NCBI GenBank assembly: GCA_030035585.1
Contig: CM057477.1
Coordinates: 60,245,447 to 60,309,446, forward strand
Reading direction: 5' to 3'
From: Dugong dugon
Lineage: Eukaryota; Chordata; Mammalia; Sirenia; Dugongidae
DNA: 64,000 bases
The notes below the pieces were generated by a model. The model did no database searches. It saw only the letters and a program-made list of their open reading frames with translations, and had not been told where the DNA came from. A program made the translations under genes and the position numbers. Positions 53,172 to 64,000 of the stretch are shown piece by piece. Every line of letters starts with the position of its first letter. Position 1 is the first letter of the stretch.

Positions 53172-54364
53172 GAGCTCAAGGCCTGGTGCATAACTGTCAT
53201 CCTGGGTTTTTCCTTCACTGCTCCCCTAAAGTGGATGTGCTATTCCCTGGATCTTAGGACCTCCTATTTCTCAGTTTACTCCATTATTTTGCTGAAGCAT
53301 ATTACCAAGTATTTTTATATATTTAAAAATATATTTACCTAAGCACATACTTGATTGATAGTTTAGCTGGTTATTGAATTCTAGGTTACAAATAATTTTC
53401 CCTTACAATTTTTAAGGAATTGTGATGGAGTTTAGATTTTCATTACAGGCTGTTCATCAACTCGGTAATTTATTGTCTTTATGATTCTGTGTTCCTAGTT
53501 ACAAACTTTCATGTAGACAGGAGCAATGGGTGGGTAAGGAAGATGAGATACAGTTAATAATCGGGCCAGATGCCCCAGGTATATCTGGTCATGTCCATTG
53601 TAAAGATCTCATTAAGAAGAAACAGGGAATCTTGAACCTTCTTTGTTGAAACTCAGGAGTTCAAGTTAAAACTGCCTTATGTGGGACAAAGAATACACGG
53701 TCTATTGTGAAAAAAGTTCACTTTGTAACAAGCAAAGCTGATGGTTTGGTCTTGAAGATATCTTCTGAGAGATGCCCTCTAGGAGGTTGTCTATTCTAGG
53801 TTAGCTCAGCTGGCATGATTTGGTTTACTCAGCTCTGTTCCAGATGTTTCTCATGGTCTTCTAGGACCAGTGGGCTAGCCTAGACATGGTCTTCTCAAGG
53901 TGATGGAAGAAGGGCAAGAGGCAAGTGGCAACACATAATACCTCATGAGATCTTGGCTCAGAATAGATACACTATGACTTTAGCCTTACTCTATTGGCCA
54001 AAGCATTGGCCAAAGGAACCCAGGTGTTCAAACTCAAAGCTAAGAATTGCAGAATGCATTGAGGAGTTAGGTGTCCAAGGGTGTGAATACAGGGAAGAAT
54101 GAAGAATTGGAGCCAATATCACAATCTATCACAGATTCTACTAAATAAACATGTATCTAAAGATATTAATTTTCACAAAACATTTTTATTGCACAAAGAT
54201 GATTTGTCTGATTACCAAAGTTCTGGCCCTGCTCTTTAAAATAGAATGCCATTTCAAAAATGTTGTGAGGAACATTGTTTGTGTGTTTTTCTGATCTGCC
54301 TGGAGTTTGGTGGCAGCATAATAAGCTTTGGCTACTTTATCTGTGAATAGCACCAAAAAAGCAA
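53172..54364. other. stretch with old repeat-like parts, not assigned
   Basis: TAGTTTAGCTGGTTATTGAA and TCTAGGTTACAAATAATTTT near 53,360-53,400 recall an old LINE. GGCAAGAGGCAAGTGGCAAC and CTATTGGCCAAAGCATTGGC near 53,910-54,010 recall an unnamed mammalian repeat. No gene. Confidence 0.35.
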
Positions 54365-54789
54365 TAAAACCAAATCCATTACTGTCAAGCTGATTCCAAC
54401 ACACGGTGACCCCATACGTTACAGAGTAGAAATGCTCCATAGTGTTTTCTTGGACGTAATCTTTATGGAGAGAGGCCATGGTGGCGCAGTGGTTAAGCAT
54501 TCAGTTGCTAACCAAACGGTCATTGGTTTGAGCCCACCATCTGCTCCACAGGAGAAAGATGTGGCTATCTGCTTCCATAAAGATTACAGCCTTGGAAATG
54601 CTATGAGGCAGCTCTATTCTGTCTTGTAGGGTCACCAGGAGTTGGAATCAACTCTACAACGACCTTTTTTTTTTTCAGTCTTTATGGAAGCAGGTTGCCA
54701 GGCCTTTCTTCCATGGCACTCCTGGGTGTGTTTGAACTGCCAACTTTTAGGTTAGTAGTCAAGTGCAAACCATTTGCACCACTTAGGGA
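54365..54789 (-). mobile_element. type-2 AfroSINE interrupted by a SINE
   Basis: Outer antisense SINE: CCAAATCCATTACTGTCAAG to CATTTGCACCACTTAGGGAC. Its body has TCCATGGCACTCCTGGGTGT, a variant also seen at 58,060 and 61,760. Confidence 0.93.
54470..54678 (+). mobile_element. type-1 AfroSINE nested in a SINE
   Basis: GAGAGGCCATGGTGGCGCAG to ACAACGACC plus a T run. TCTTTATGGA is duplicated at 54,460-54,469 and 54,679-54,688. Confidence 0.95.
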
Positions 54790-55319
54790 CCTTGAATATC
54801 ACCACTTCCCTTTAAATTCTTTTGATTCAATTCCTCCCCTCAGAAAGGGGCAGGGTGTGTTGGAGGGATGCACAGAGGTCTAGGATGGGGGGGTTAAAAA
54901 GTTTTTTTGCCACTGAAGGTAAAAAAAAAAAAAAGCAAACAGTTTAGATTTTAACTTCCTTGTGGAGAGACATGTCTTCACCTTCTCTGAATCCTTACAC
55001 CTGATAGAAACTGGGAGCAGTGTGCTGCAGCAGAATAAATGGGGGCCTAGATTCTCAGCCTGATAGACCACTTGGGCAGTCACTTTTGTTCTCTGGTTTT
55101 CAATTTCCTGTTCTGCAAATGGGAACTAATGGCAAATGGCCTACTTATCTCTGGCAGCGTTGTGAGTAGCAAATGGCATAGCAAGTGGGAAAGGGCGTTG
55201 AAAGACTTCAAAGCACTGCCCACGTATCACTGCGGCAGTTCGTCTGACATCTGGGCTTGTTAACCAGGTTAGGGCATGAGGCTGAGGATGTGGGTTTAAG
55301 CTACTGATGTTTTTCACTC
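54790..55319. other. sequence with no recognised feature
   Basis: An A run lies near 54,925. No repeat or gene otherwise recognised. Confidence 0.4.
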
Positions 55320-55334
55320 AGAAAATACCTGTCC

Positions 55335-55775
55335 TTGTTCTGACAGGGATCATAACAGAAGGTCCCGGACAGAGCAGGAGAAAAATGTAGAACAAAATTC
55401 TAACTCACAAAAAAAGACCAGATTTACTGGCCTGACTGAGACCGAAAAAACCCTGAGAGTATGGCCCCTGAACACCTTTTTAGCTCAGTAATGAAGTCAC
55501 TCCTGAGGTTCACCATTCAGCCAAAGATAAGACAGCCCCATAAAACAAAACGAGACTAATGGGGCACAACAGTTCAAGGACAAGGACTAGAAAGCAGGAG
55601 GGAACAGGAAAGCTGGTAATAGGGAACCCAAGGTTGAGAAAGGAGAGTTTTGACATGTTGTGGGGTTGTTAACCAATGTCATAAAACAATACGTGTACTA
55701 ACTGTTTAATGAGAAACTATTTGTTCTGTAAACCTTCATCTAAAGTACAATAAAAAAAAAGAAAATGTTGAAAAA
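55335..55775 (+). mobile_element. L1 3' end insertion
   Basis: TTGTTCTGACAGGGATCATA to TTTAATGAGAAACTATTTG and an A-rich tail. AGAAAATACCTGTCC is exact at 55,320-55,334 and 55,776-55,790. Confidence 0.96.
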
Positions 55776-55820
55776 AGAAAATACCTGTCCCAATATCCCT
55801 AAGTGTATTCTGTAATGATT

Positions 55821-55950
55821 GTTGTGTGCCCTCAAGTCGGAATCCTACTCATAGGAACTCCGAGTGGAACTGCCCCATAGGGTTTCCTAGGCTGTAATCT
55901 GTATGGGAGCAAATCACCCAGCCTTTCTCCCACAGAGCCTCTGGATGGGA
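55821..55950 (-). mobile_element. type-1 AfroSINE, head truncated
   Basis: GTTGTGTGCCCTCAAGTCGG to CCCACAGAGCCTCTGGATGG. TCTGTAATGATT is at 55,809-55,820 and 55,951-55,962, so it was truncated during insertion. Confidence 0.94.
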
Positions 55951-55962
55951 TCTGTAATGATT

Positions 55963-56342
55963 GGGGCTTAGGAGATGCAGAGCAATTTGAAAGTTTCTGG
56001 CAGTAGAGGTCCTGGGAAACCCTGACCACACTCTTAGCTTGGCACTGTAAGGCACTTTCCACGTTTCCTTGTGTCCCTTCCCCAAACGACGCCATCTGGC
56101 AGGCAGCAGAAAGGCTGGGCCCTTTCACTGGCTCCTTTTCCTCATTTTCAGCTCTTCCTCTCCATGAACTGAAATGTAGTTCAAACGTAGTGTGTATTGA
56201 CCCAGCCTCTCTGCTCTCTCTTTGAAGGCTGTATCACACAAACATTTCTTCTGATCGGCCATTCACCCAAGTTCACCCTTCTCTTGCCAATCGCTTATCA
56301 ACTCTCTCCCCTCACCTTTTTTTTTTTTTCTTTTTTAAAAAC
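55963..56342. other. sequence with no recognised feature
   Basis: A T run lies near 56,320. No gene or repeat recognised. Confidence 0.4.
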
Positions 56343-56545
56343 TAACCCAGTACAGATGGTTTGTGCTCAATTATTAACCGAAAGGTTAGTGGTTTGATTC
56401 TACCCATCAGTACCTCAGAAGAAAGGCTTGGTGATTTACTTCCATAAAGGTCACAGCCATGGAAAAGCCTAGGGAACACAGTTCTTTTCTGAAACACTTG
56501 GTGTCACTGTGAGCTGGAATCAACACGAAGGGTAACGGGTAACCC
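56343..56545 (+). mobile_element. type-2 AfroSINE, diverged
   Basis: AACCCAGTACAGATGGTTTG head, CATAAAGGTCACAGCCATGG body and GAAGGGTAACGGGTAACC tail. One of the more diverged copies. Confidence 0.85.
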
Positions 56546-56717
56546 CTTTTTGCCATCTTATAAAGGCATGTCATTAATACGGATCTCAGTGAAATCTTTT
56601 ACTTTCGTATTCATGCAAGGTATTCATTACACTCCTAAAGGTGAGTAAATAGTGTCACCTTATCCAGAAAACCAGCATTTCACTATGTTGCAGAACTGCT
56701 AGTTTAGCTCTCTAGTA

Positions 56718-56922
56718 TAACCAAACCTGTTGCTGTTGAGCTGATTCCGACTCACAGCGACCTATAGGACAGAATAAAACTGCCCTATAGTATTTCCTAG
56801 GCTGTAAATCTTTATGAAAGCAGACTGCCACATCTTTCTCCTGTGGAGTGGCTGGTGGGTTTGAACTGCCGACCTTCTGGTTAGCAGCCGAGCGCTTAAC
56901 CACTGCACCACCAGGGCTCCTC
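56718..56922 (-). mobile_element. type-1 AfroSINE, near consensus
   Basis: TAACCAAACCTGTTGCTGTT to CCACTGCACCACCAGGGCTC. Confidence 0.94.
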
Positions 56923-57769
56923 TGTCCACTATAGGTTACTGGTGATAGGTGAAGATGAACTCATTTATCACCTGTGGCATCCTACCTTTAAGTAAATTTA
57001 GAATTACAACCATTGAAGGATGAGGAAGGCCTAGGAGGGCCAAGGGTGGCAAAAGAAACTATGACTCCAAAAATTCACAAACCTTGACAATTGCAAAAAA
57101 GATGATATCAGCAATTGTGGAAATGTGGTGATTTTTTTCTACAGCACTCAAATTCTTGTCCTGCATGTCAACTTAAGAGAAATTTGTCAGAAAAACATCA
57201 CAGAATAATTCACTCACACCCTGAGGGTTTGAAATATTTAAAATAGCAATTAAAAAATATCTGCAGAGGGTCATATATTCTAATGTGTCTGTTACCTCTT
57301 TTGATGATATTTTCCTGTTGATCGGACAAGTGACCGTTTTGCTCTGTCACACTGTTTAACATCTGTACCCTTTTTTATCCTTATTGTACATTATGTTGCT
57401 CAGCCTTAATTTATAAGCAATTAAACAGAAGTGTTGCCCTTTTAAAGTATCCTATTAGGTGTTCAAAAGGAGCTGAGTGAAAAAATAGCAAAAGGAAAAA
57501 ACTGTTGAACAACGTTTTTAACTACTTTTTTGAGGTTATGGACTCAAGACCTTGAAGACCTAAAGAAACCGTTAACTCTTCTCCCCTGGGGGAAAATGCA
57601 CCTATGCATCTGAGCACACATTTTTGAGTATAATTTCAGGATCTGAGTGGGGGAATGCTTCTCCTAGAATCCCTACTTTAGAGAATTAATTTATTTCCCA
57701 TACACTGCTAGGGAAATTACAGTTTCTCTAGACTCATGCTTGCAGTTATTATTTTTAACTCTTTCAGAC
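56923..57769. other. sequence with no recognised feature
   Basis: AT-rich single-copy-looking sequence. No repeat or gene recognised. Confidence 0.4.
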
Positions 57770-58287
57770 AATCTTCCAATTGTCGTCAAATTGATTCTGA
57801 CTTATGGTGACCTTATGCGTGTCTGAGTAAAACTGTGCTTCAAGGTGTTTTCAATGGGTTTTTTTTTGGCGGTAGATTGCCAGGCCTTTCTTCCTAGTCT
57901 ATCTTAGTCTGGAAGCTTCGCGAAACTTGTTCAGCACATAAAACAAAAACCAGTTGCAGTCCAGTTGACTCCAATTCATGGTGACCCCCCCATGTGTCTC
58001 AGAGTAGAACTATGCTCCATAGGGTTTTCAAGGCTGTGATCTTTCAGAAACAGATTGCCAGGCCTTTCTTCCATGGCATCTTTGTGTGGCTTTGAACTAC
58101 CAACCTTTCAGTTAGTAGCCAAACACTTAACAATTTGAGCCCCAGGGACTCATGTTCACAGCAACACGCAAACCTCCACTGACAGATGAGTGGTGGCTGC
58201 ATTTGAGGTGCATTGGCCAGGAATCGAACCCAGGTCTTCCAGATGGAGGGCAAGGATTCTACCACAGAACCACCACTGCCTTCTTTC
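57770..58287 (-). mobile_element. tRNA-Gly SINE interrupted by a SINE
   Basis: CCAATTGTCGTCAAATTGAT to GCGAAACTTGTTCAGCA, then after the inner SINE CAGCAACACGCAAACCTCCA and the tRNA-Gly block at 58,210-58,280 (GGAATCGAACCCAGGTCTTC reversed). In sense this has the B box GGTTCGATTCC and an A-box-like TGGTTCTGTGGTAGAA. Confidence 0.93.
57938..58155 (-). mobile_element. type-2 AfroSINE nested in a tRNA-Gly SINE
   Basis: ACAAAAACCAGTTGCAGTCC to ATTTGAGCCCCAGGGACTC. TGTTCAGCA and TGTTCACAGCA at the edges mark the diverged target. Confidence 0.92.
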
Positions 58288-59189
58288 AGGCCACGGCCGA
58301 CTAGAAATAATCACTAAATAAGCAAACCAGGTGGGGATAGTGGAAAATAGCCAGTCTACTTGAAAGAAAATGAGGGTGAGCAACCACACGTTTCTGTCTG
58401 TTTATATTTGGCTTTTACGGAAATCTTTTTGGGTGTGGGAGTTCAGTGTTTGTAACTGTTAAATTGTCTCATCCTTTGAACCTTGTTATATGTACAGGAG
58501 CTGTAGAAAGAGATGAAGGCCATGGGTAGGGACTTAATCATCCATGCAAATTATATTCGCTGTATATTTTGCTAATGCATTTCAGATGTATTTCAAGTAA
58601 GTGCCTACCTGCTTGAGATGGCTGGTGAACGTGAGAGTGGACAATGAACCTCCATGAACCGTGATTCCCATACCATCTGCAAGACTTTGGAAGACTCTTA
58701 GTGCCATTGCAAATCACTGCTCAGAAGTGGTCTGAAACGGTATGGCTGGGAAGAAATAATTTTTTCTCAGCTCTGTCACCACTGAGAAACTTGTAGTATT
58801 AGGTAAATAGCTCATCTAATTGTGCTAGTTAAATTTTTCTCTGGAGAAACTGGTAACCCGTACCATAGTGAACACAATAGACTATTTTCCCAGTCTGTTT
58901 ATACATATTAAATTAAGAAGCCTTATAACATTGCACTATTTTTTTTTTTTTTTACACAGATAAGAGAGAGACTAGTTGATTGTCCATGATCTGGACTTCT
59001 AGTTCTCCTTCTTTTCCCCTTTTCTTGCCTGTCCTTAGGGAATTGTACTTTTAGTCAGTGATTTCACTAGAAGGTGAGCTGGAGGCTGGCAAAGAGAATA
59101 AATTTCAATCTATCAGCTTTACTCTTGGTTAAGAAAATGTGATGGCTGTGCTTTGAAAAGGAGATATTCCTTCACTGTAGTTGTTGTAG
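58288..59189. other. sequence with no recognised feature
   Basis: A T run lies near 58,940. No gene or repeat recognised. Confidence 0.4.
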
Positions 59190-59711
59190 TCATCACCACC
59201 ACCACCACTACCACCATCATCATCTCCATCATCATCATCACCACCATCATCATCACCATCACCATTAATATCACCACCACCATCATCATCATCACCACCA
59301 CCATCAACTTCACCACCACCATCATCACCATCATCATCACCATCATCACCACCACCACCACCACCAGCATCTCTATCATCATCACTACCACCATCACCAT
59401 CATCATCACCATCATCACCATTAACATCACCACCACCATCATCACCATCATCATCACAACACCATTAACATCACCACCACCATTACCATTAACATCACCA
59501 CCATCATCACCACTAACATCACCATCACCATCATCACCATCATCATCATCATCATCACCATCATCACCATTAACATCACCACCATCAACACCATTAACAT
59601 AACCACCACCATCGTCACCATCATCATCGCCACCACCACCACTGTCATCATCTCTATCATCATCACCACCACCATCATCAACTCCATCATCATCATCACC
59701 ACCACCATCAT
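59190..59711. repeat. CAC/CAT triplet array with higher-order unit
   Basis: About 520 bases of CAC and CAT (ATC) triplets. A longer unit of the form ACCATTAACATCACCACC recurs at least six times (for example near 59,259, 59,419, 59,462, 59,487, 59,567 and 59,590). The long Thr/Ile and Met/Val frames on both strands are by-products. Confidence 0.96.
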
Positions 59712-59714
59712 AAC

Positions 59715-60190
59715 TGCTAATATTATTAACTATTTGCCATGTGGCAGGAACTGTGCTGGGTGGTTTTTTTGTGCTATTTCAATAAACCTCCTCTTTCATA
59801 TGAGATAGGGCCTTTGTACATGCTAGTCCCTTTGCATGGAATGCTCTTCCCTGCCCATTTGGGTAATGCTGACCCATCTTTCAGAGAGCACCTCAGACAT
59901 CGCTCCGCAGTAAAGATCCCCCTGACTCCGCGAGTAAGATGTGCTCTTCTGATGGAGGTGTGTTCCCTTGCCTTTCTCCATCACTAAACTGCAAGCTCTG
60001 GGAGGGCAGGACCATGCGGCTTGCTCACTAGTGTATCGGTACCACATAGCATGCTGTCTAGTACATGGGACTTCGTATTTGTTGAGTACGTGTTGCACAG
60101 TTGGGGAAACTGAGACCATGGCCATATAACTAGGAAGCGGCGCAGTCAGAATTCCATTCCAATGTTTTTCTAGCACTAGAGATTTAACCA
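59715..60190 (+). repeat. MIR remnant with L2 3' end
   Basis: TTAACTATTTGCCATGTGGC resembles a MIR end. GGCCTTTGTACATGCTAGTC, TGCATGGAATGCTCTTCCCT and TGCAAGCTCTGGGAGGGCAG are L2. GGGGAAACTGAGACCATGGC near 60,100 is MIR again. The L2 may be inserted in the MIR. Confidence 0.6.
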
Positions 60191-60274
60191 CTGTTGCTCC
60201 ACTTTCTCCCTTCCCCTCCTTCTCCTCATCCTACTTGTTCTTCTTCCTCGTTGTCACAACAGCATAGTGTCGTC

Positions 60275-60370
60275 TTAAGAGTGGTGACTTCAAATTTAGA
60301 CTATCTGGGTTTGAATTCAGACAGTGAATGCAAAGCACCAAGTAAGTGCTCAATACTTATCATCACTATG
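60275..60370 (+). repeat. MIR fragment
   Basis: GTGGTGACTTCAAATTTAGA, CTATCTGGGTTTGAATTCAG and AGTAAGTGCTCAATACTTAT. Confidence 0.5.
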
Positions 60371-61627
60371 ATTGCTTTCATCCCTACTTTCAGTCTGTGG
60401 GTGAAGTGGTGTCATATCAGATGTGGTGCTGTATCATTTGAATTTGCCAGGGTTCTTACCCATGGAACTGATAATTTAGGACTGACACTGTTGATCCAGA
60501 GAGACATATAACACGCATGGAAAACTTGATGAAATGTATTAACCTGATAGCATACTAAGGCTATAGAAAAGCAAAGAGACCGAAGACTAATTATGCAGTG
60601 AATGGCAATGGAAGGAGGATTCCAGCAAGAGGAAGCTTCATCCAGTGAGCAGAATTTGGGAACTGTTTGAATGGTTGTAGGTGAGGGTAGAGTGAAACCC
60701 TGAATACATTGCCCCAAGAACTAGGAAGGACTGAGGGCAGTGGATGAGGAAAATAAAGTTAACCCATAGAGAATTCTAGAAGTAGGCAGTGGAAATTAGT
60801 AAAGATATGGAATGTGATGGGAATTGATTGCAAAGTACGGAGAGTGATCCAGACACTGGGTGGAAAAGACAATTCTTGGTTAAAATGGTGGTGAATTAGG
60901 ATAAAGTATGCATCTGCGTGTCTGTTTCTTTTTTTCCTGATTAGTGTTTTCAGCAATAGGTTGTGCTAATACGTTGAGTATTTTATCATGCTTGCATTGG
61001 ATGACAATTTAAAAAAAATTAACAAGAACATCTAAAAGCAGGGTTAAACACCGTCTTAAGTTTATTATAATCCTTATGATATGACAAATCCTGGGTTAAA
61101 AATGTCAACATCTGAGAAATAAATGAGAAACATTTATGTATTTGTGTACATGTTACAAAATAGGGAAAAATCAACATATTCTAGAAATTGGTGCTATAAT
61201 TGCAGGTTTAATTTTACCAGTGGTTATATTTCTCATAGTTTCCTGTGTTGGAGTTTATGGCATGGGAATGAATGACCACAGAATTAGCAAATTATCCTAT
61301 AATTTAAAAAGTGTGGTCAAATTTGTTTCTGTTAGCGTTAAGTTTTCCACTTGCATGAAAATTTACTACACAAAGGAACTGGGGAAAATGGATCAATCTT
61401 CTGTTCTTTAGTGTTAAAAGCTAGGGAAGCTAATGATATCATTAAACTCAATATCCTTATGAAAAAAGAAAGTGATGGCTGATCTGTGTCTCTAAATAGC
61501 TGCATTAATTAAATCCCACTCTCTCAGACCACTGAGATTTGGGGAAAGTGCAATGTGGTTCTTTATTGAATTTTAATTTTGCAAAACCTCATTAAGATTA
61601 TGCTAGCCATCCTATTTATTTACAATA
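60371..61627. other. sequence with no recognised feature
   Basis: Over 1.2 kb of AT-rich, apparently single-copy sequence. A 91-residue frame at 61,136-61,411 has a hydrophobic run but no family match that I can see. Confidence 0.4.
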
Positions 61628-61825
61628 CAAAAACCAAGATCAAACCTGTTGCTATGGAGTCCATTCTGTTTCATGGTGACCCCAGGTGTTACATAGTAGA
61701 ACTGCTCCATAGGGTTTTCTTGGCTGTAATCTTTACAGAAGCAGATCGCCAGGACTTTCTTTCACTGTACCGCTTGGTGTGTTTAAACTGCCAACCTTTA
61801 GGTTAGCAGTCGAGTGCAAAACGTG
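61628..61825 (-). mobile_element. type-2 AfroSINE variant
   Basis: AAAACCAAGATCAAACCTGT to GTTAGCAGTCGAGTGCAAAA. It shares the TTACAGAAGCAGATCGCCAG body variant with 54,365. Confidence 0.9.
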
Positions 61826-62804
61826 CAGTGGCTTAAAATAAAAAAAGAAACTGAATGTCCTCTAGATACACGAGTCTAGCCTACAGTAAGCTTACCTTCC
61901 CATATTTATTTTGTAACTCTCCTCTCAATTCTAATTCCTCAAGGCAGGAAATCCCAGTCATTTCTTTGTACCTTCCACTCTTCCAGCTACAGAGTAGGTA
62001 CCCTGTCAGAATTTGTTGATGAGGATGAATACATCTATGAGTGTTGAAATTCAGCTTCTGGAATACAGACTTAGTGGCTAACTACCAGGGGAGAAACGTA
62101 GGTAAGGAGGCCTGGACTCACTATCACACAAAATATTCACTCTGCCATTTTCTCTCTCCCACGTGCACTGTATTCAAGGCTTCACTCTACCCTAACCTAA
62201 AACCAGTCAAACAGTTGCCAAATGCCTTAAGCAAATGAAGGCAGCAGTGTGGTGTGCTGAGAAGCAGGAGAATTGGGTGCTTTTCTCGCACTTCATGACA
62301 CAGTGTCTCTGCATCCAGGGCTCCTCATCTGGACTATGATGGCCTATGTTACCGTTCAATGACGCTGAGTGGGTGGTGGTGCCCTCTCCCTTTAAGAGAA
62401 CTCTCAGAGGGTGGACGGTCAGTGTTTGGATGGAGCAGCTGGGTGCAGGGCTGTGTGTCTTCTTCCTGCTGGTGTAGGCCAGGAAGCAGATGGAGAACAA
62501 AGGCTTTGAGGAGGGGCAAATCATCCACATCCAGAGGAGTCTGAGAAGCCAAATAGCTTGAAAGGCAAGAAGCCTGGGTTAGAAGTTCACTTGCTTTAGT
62601 GATGAAGGCGGTAGAGACACCTCACTTCTTTCTTTTATGAACAGGAGGCTCAACTCCCAAAAGTACTGACTTGACCATTACAACCAGCTGGCCTGCTGCA
62701 GGGTTACAGAATACAACTAGTTCTTTAAGTTCTGGGGTAACTGGCTTGTTTAAACTTGGAAGCAATAAAAATAATACATGTAAGGAATGTGCCTCTTAGT
62801 TCAA
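61826..62804. other. sequence with no recognised feature
   Basis: Overlapping frames on both strands at 62,200-62,550 have no recognised family. No repeat recognised. Confidence 0.4.
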
Positions 62805-63035
62805 TCAAGTATAGGAGACCAAATGGGCAGCTCCTATCCAAAAGCAGGACGAGAAGGCAGAAAGGGACAGGAACTAGTCGAATGGACACAGGGAATCCAA
62901 GGTGGAGACGGGGAGTGTGCTGTCACATTGTGGGGATTACATCCAATGTCACAATACAATATGTGTATACATTTTTGAAAGAGAAATTAACTTGAGCTGT
63001 AAAACTTTCACCTAAAGAACAACAACAAAAACGCT
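62805..63035 (+). mobile_element. L1 3' end, divergent subfamily
   Basis: TATAGGAGACCAAATGGGCA, GAATCCAAGGTGGAGACGGG, CAATATGTGTATACATTTTT and CTGTAAAACTTTCACCTAAA. Related to but clearly different from the other L1 3' ends here. Confidence 0.85.
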
Positions 63036-63059
63036 CCCCCACCAAAAAGAGTAACTTCT

Positions 63060-63500
63060 TTTTTTTCTGATTCTAAAAGTAATGTATTGCATTATTGTTG
63101 CTATTAGTTGCTGTCAAGTCCATTCTGACTCATGTCTACCCCATGTCTGCTCCACAGGGTTTTCAAGGATGTGACCTTCTGAAAGCAGATTGCCAGGCCT
63201 TTCTTCCAAGGTGCATCTGGATATGTTTGAACTGCAAAAGTTTGGGCTAGTAATCAAGTGCCCAACTGTTTGTGCCACCCAGGGACTCTAAAAGGTAATG
63301 TATAGCAATTATAAACATTTTGGAGAATATAGAAAAATATAAAGAAGATAAAAATCATTTGGAATCACCCAGAAATAACATACTTAAAACTTTTGGAATA
63401 TTCCTTTTTCTCATAAATAAATCAATATACACCTAAAAGCAAACAGGATCATAATGTCCATACTATTTATAACCTGATTTCTCCCATTTTAATATATTGT
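63060..63500 (+). repeat. old L1M-type fragment split by a SINE
   Basis: GATTCTAAAAGTAATGTATT lies left of the SINE. TTTGGAGAATATAGAAAAAT and AAGAAGATAAAAATCATTTG lie right. Same segment type as 28,680-28,855. Confidence 0.6.
63092..63289 (-). mobile_element. type-2 AfroSINE variant
   Basis: TTAGTTGCTGTCAAGTCCAT to TTTGTGCCACCCAGGGACT. CTAAAAGTAATGTATTGC and CTAAAAGGTAATGTATAGC at the edges are the target duplication. Confidence 0.93.
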
Positions 63501-64000
63501 GGTCACTGCCCCATCTCCTTACGTGACTTGATATAATTTCATTACCAGTATATAGTTGTATTTATCTGAACTATTTTTGACCATTTAAATCATTTACAAT
63601 TTGGGGTATTATAGTATAACCTGTGAAAATTGGAACTTGTGTATGGCAGAAACCTGTCAGAGAAGGAAAACTCAAATATTTTCCACTAAAACGAATGATA
63701 GAAAAGCAGAGACTACACCCTGTCAAAGGCAGAAAACTTGAGAGACCTGGAAAAACATGGCAGCCTTGTTGAGTTCTGGCTTTCACAGCTTTCATTGTAC
63801 AAATAATGCAGTGATGAACCTCCTTGTCAATAAAGCTTTATGCACGTTTCTGAATATTTCCTTATGAGACATTTCCTACTGTAATCATGTTTTACCTTTA
63901 TAATCAGACAGAAATGTCCTTTAAAAATGTTCAAAAAGAACTTTTTTAATGCCATTGACTACACACACACACACGCAGACAGACAGACACACACCCAATA
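63501..64000. other. sequence with possible old L1 3' pieces, ending in CA repeat
   Basis: AATGCAGTGATGAACCTCCT near 63,805 recalls an ancient L1 3' segment. A CA/CAGA simple repeat occupies 63,960-63,995. No gene. Confidence 0.4.

Noticed and set aside
58200-58287. tRNA-Gly gene on the minus strand
   Set aside because: A and B boxes are visible but the block is the diverged head of a SINE, with the SINE body continuing from it and SINE copies elsewhere having the same block.
59119-59711. Long open frames rich in Thr/Ile on one strand and Met/Val on the other
   Set aside because: They are translations of the CAC/CAT triplet array and have no protein character.
61136-61411. Small membrane-protein-like frame
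   Set aside because: One hydrophobic run in AT-rich DNA, no family match and no supporting exon structure.

Overview
The window looks like non-coding nuclear DNA of an afrotherian mammal, most likely an elephant or close relative. About sixty copies of tRNA-derived afrotherian SINEs (AfroSINEs) are recognisable, with RTE-clade LINE copies whose 3' tail matches some of the SINE tails, a lineage-type L1 with one recurring 3' end, and a SINE with a tRNA-Gly head. Older pan-mammalian repeats (MIR, L2, MER5A, MLT1-like LTRs) lie beneath them. I found no convincing host protein-coding gene, rRNA, functional tRNA gene or CRISPR array. Nearly every long reading frame is LINE-derived, a shadow across repeats, or simple sequence. 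The window is therefore intergenic or deep intronic.

Names used below. Type-1 AfroSINE has a head like GTGGCACAGTGGTTAAGC and a body with AAAGATTACAGCC. Type-2 AfroSINE has a head like CCTGGGTGGTGCAAA and a body with CCATTGAAAACCCTA. The tRNA-Gly SINE ends (read antisense) in a tRNA-Gly-like block with an intact B box. Strand is the sense strand of the element.

Layout. 1-2.3 kb: two abutting minus-strand L1 ORF2 fragments with a SINE inside. 2.3-12.5 kb: unique sequence with MIRs, an RTE fragment, two MLT1-like LTRs, several SINEs and a 246-bp inverted duplication. 12.5-14.5 kb: an RTE LINE with a recognisable reverse transcriptase, followed by two SINEs at one reused target. 14.5-25 kb: dense SINEs, an RTE fragment and an antisense LTR. 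25-33.3 kb: L1 tails, a tRNA-Gly SINE split by two solo LTRs, an antisense L2, an old DNA transposon and an L1 inside a SINE. 34.5-37.3 kb: a minus-strand L1. 38-46.4 kb: stacked insertions into MER5A, L2 and an LTR. 46.7-48.9 kb: an L1 ORF2 3' part. 49-58.3 kb: MIR, L2, SINE and L1 fragments. 59.2-59.7 kb: a 520-bp CAC/CAT triplet array. 60-64 kb: mostly unassigned sequence.

I found no new gene system. The best second-look items are the inverted duplication at 9.9/11.6 kb, fold-back SINEs at 24.4 and 52.1 kb, the SINE broken by two LTRs at 27-28 kb, a reused SINE target at 14.5-15.0 kb, an L1 3' module present in some copies only, and insertion stacks whose order can be read from target-site duplications.
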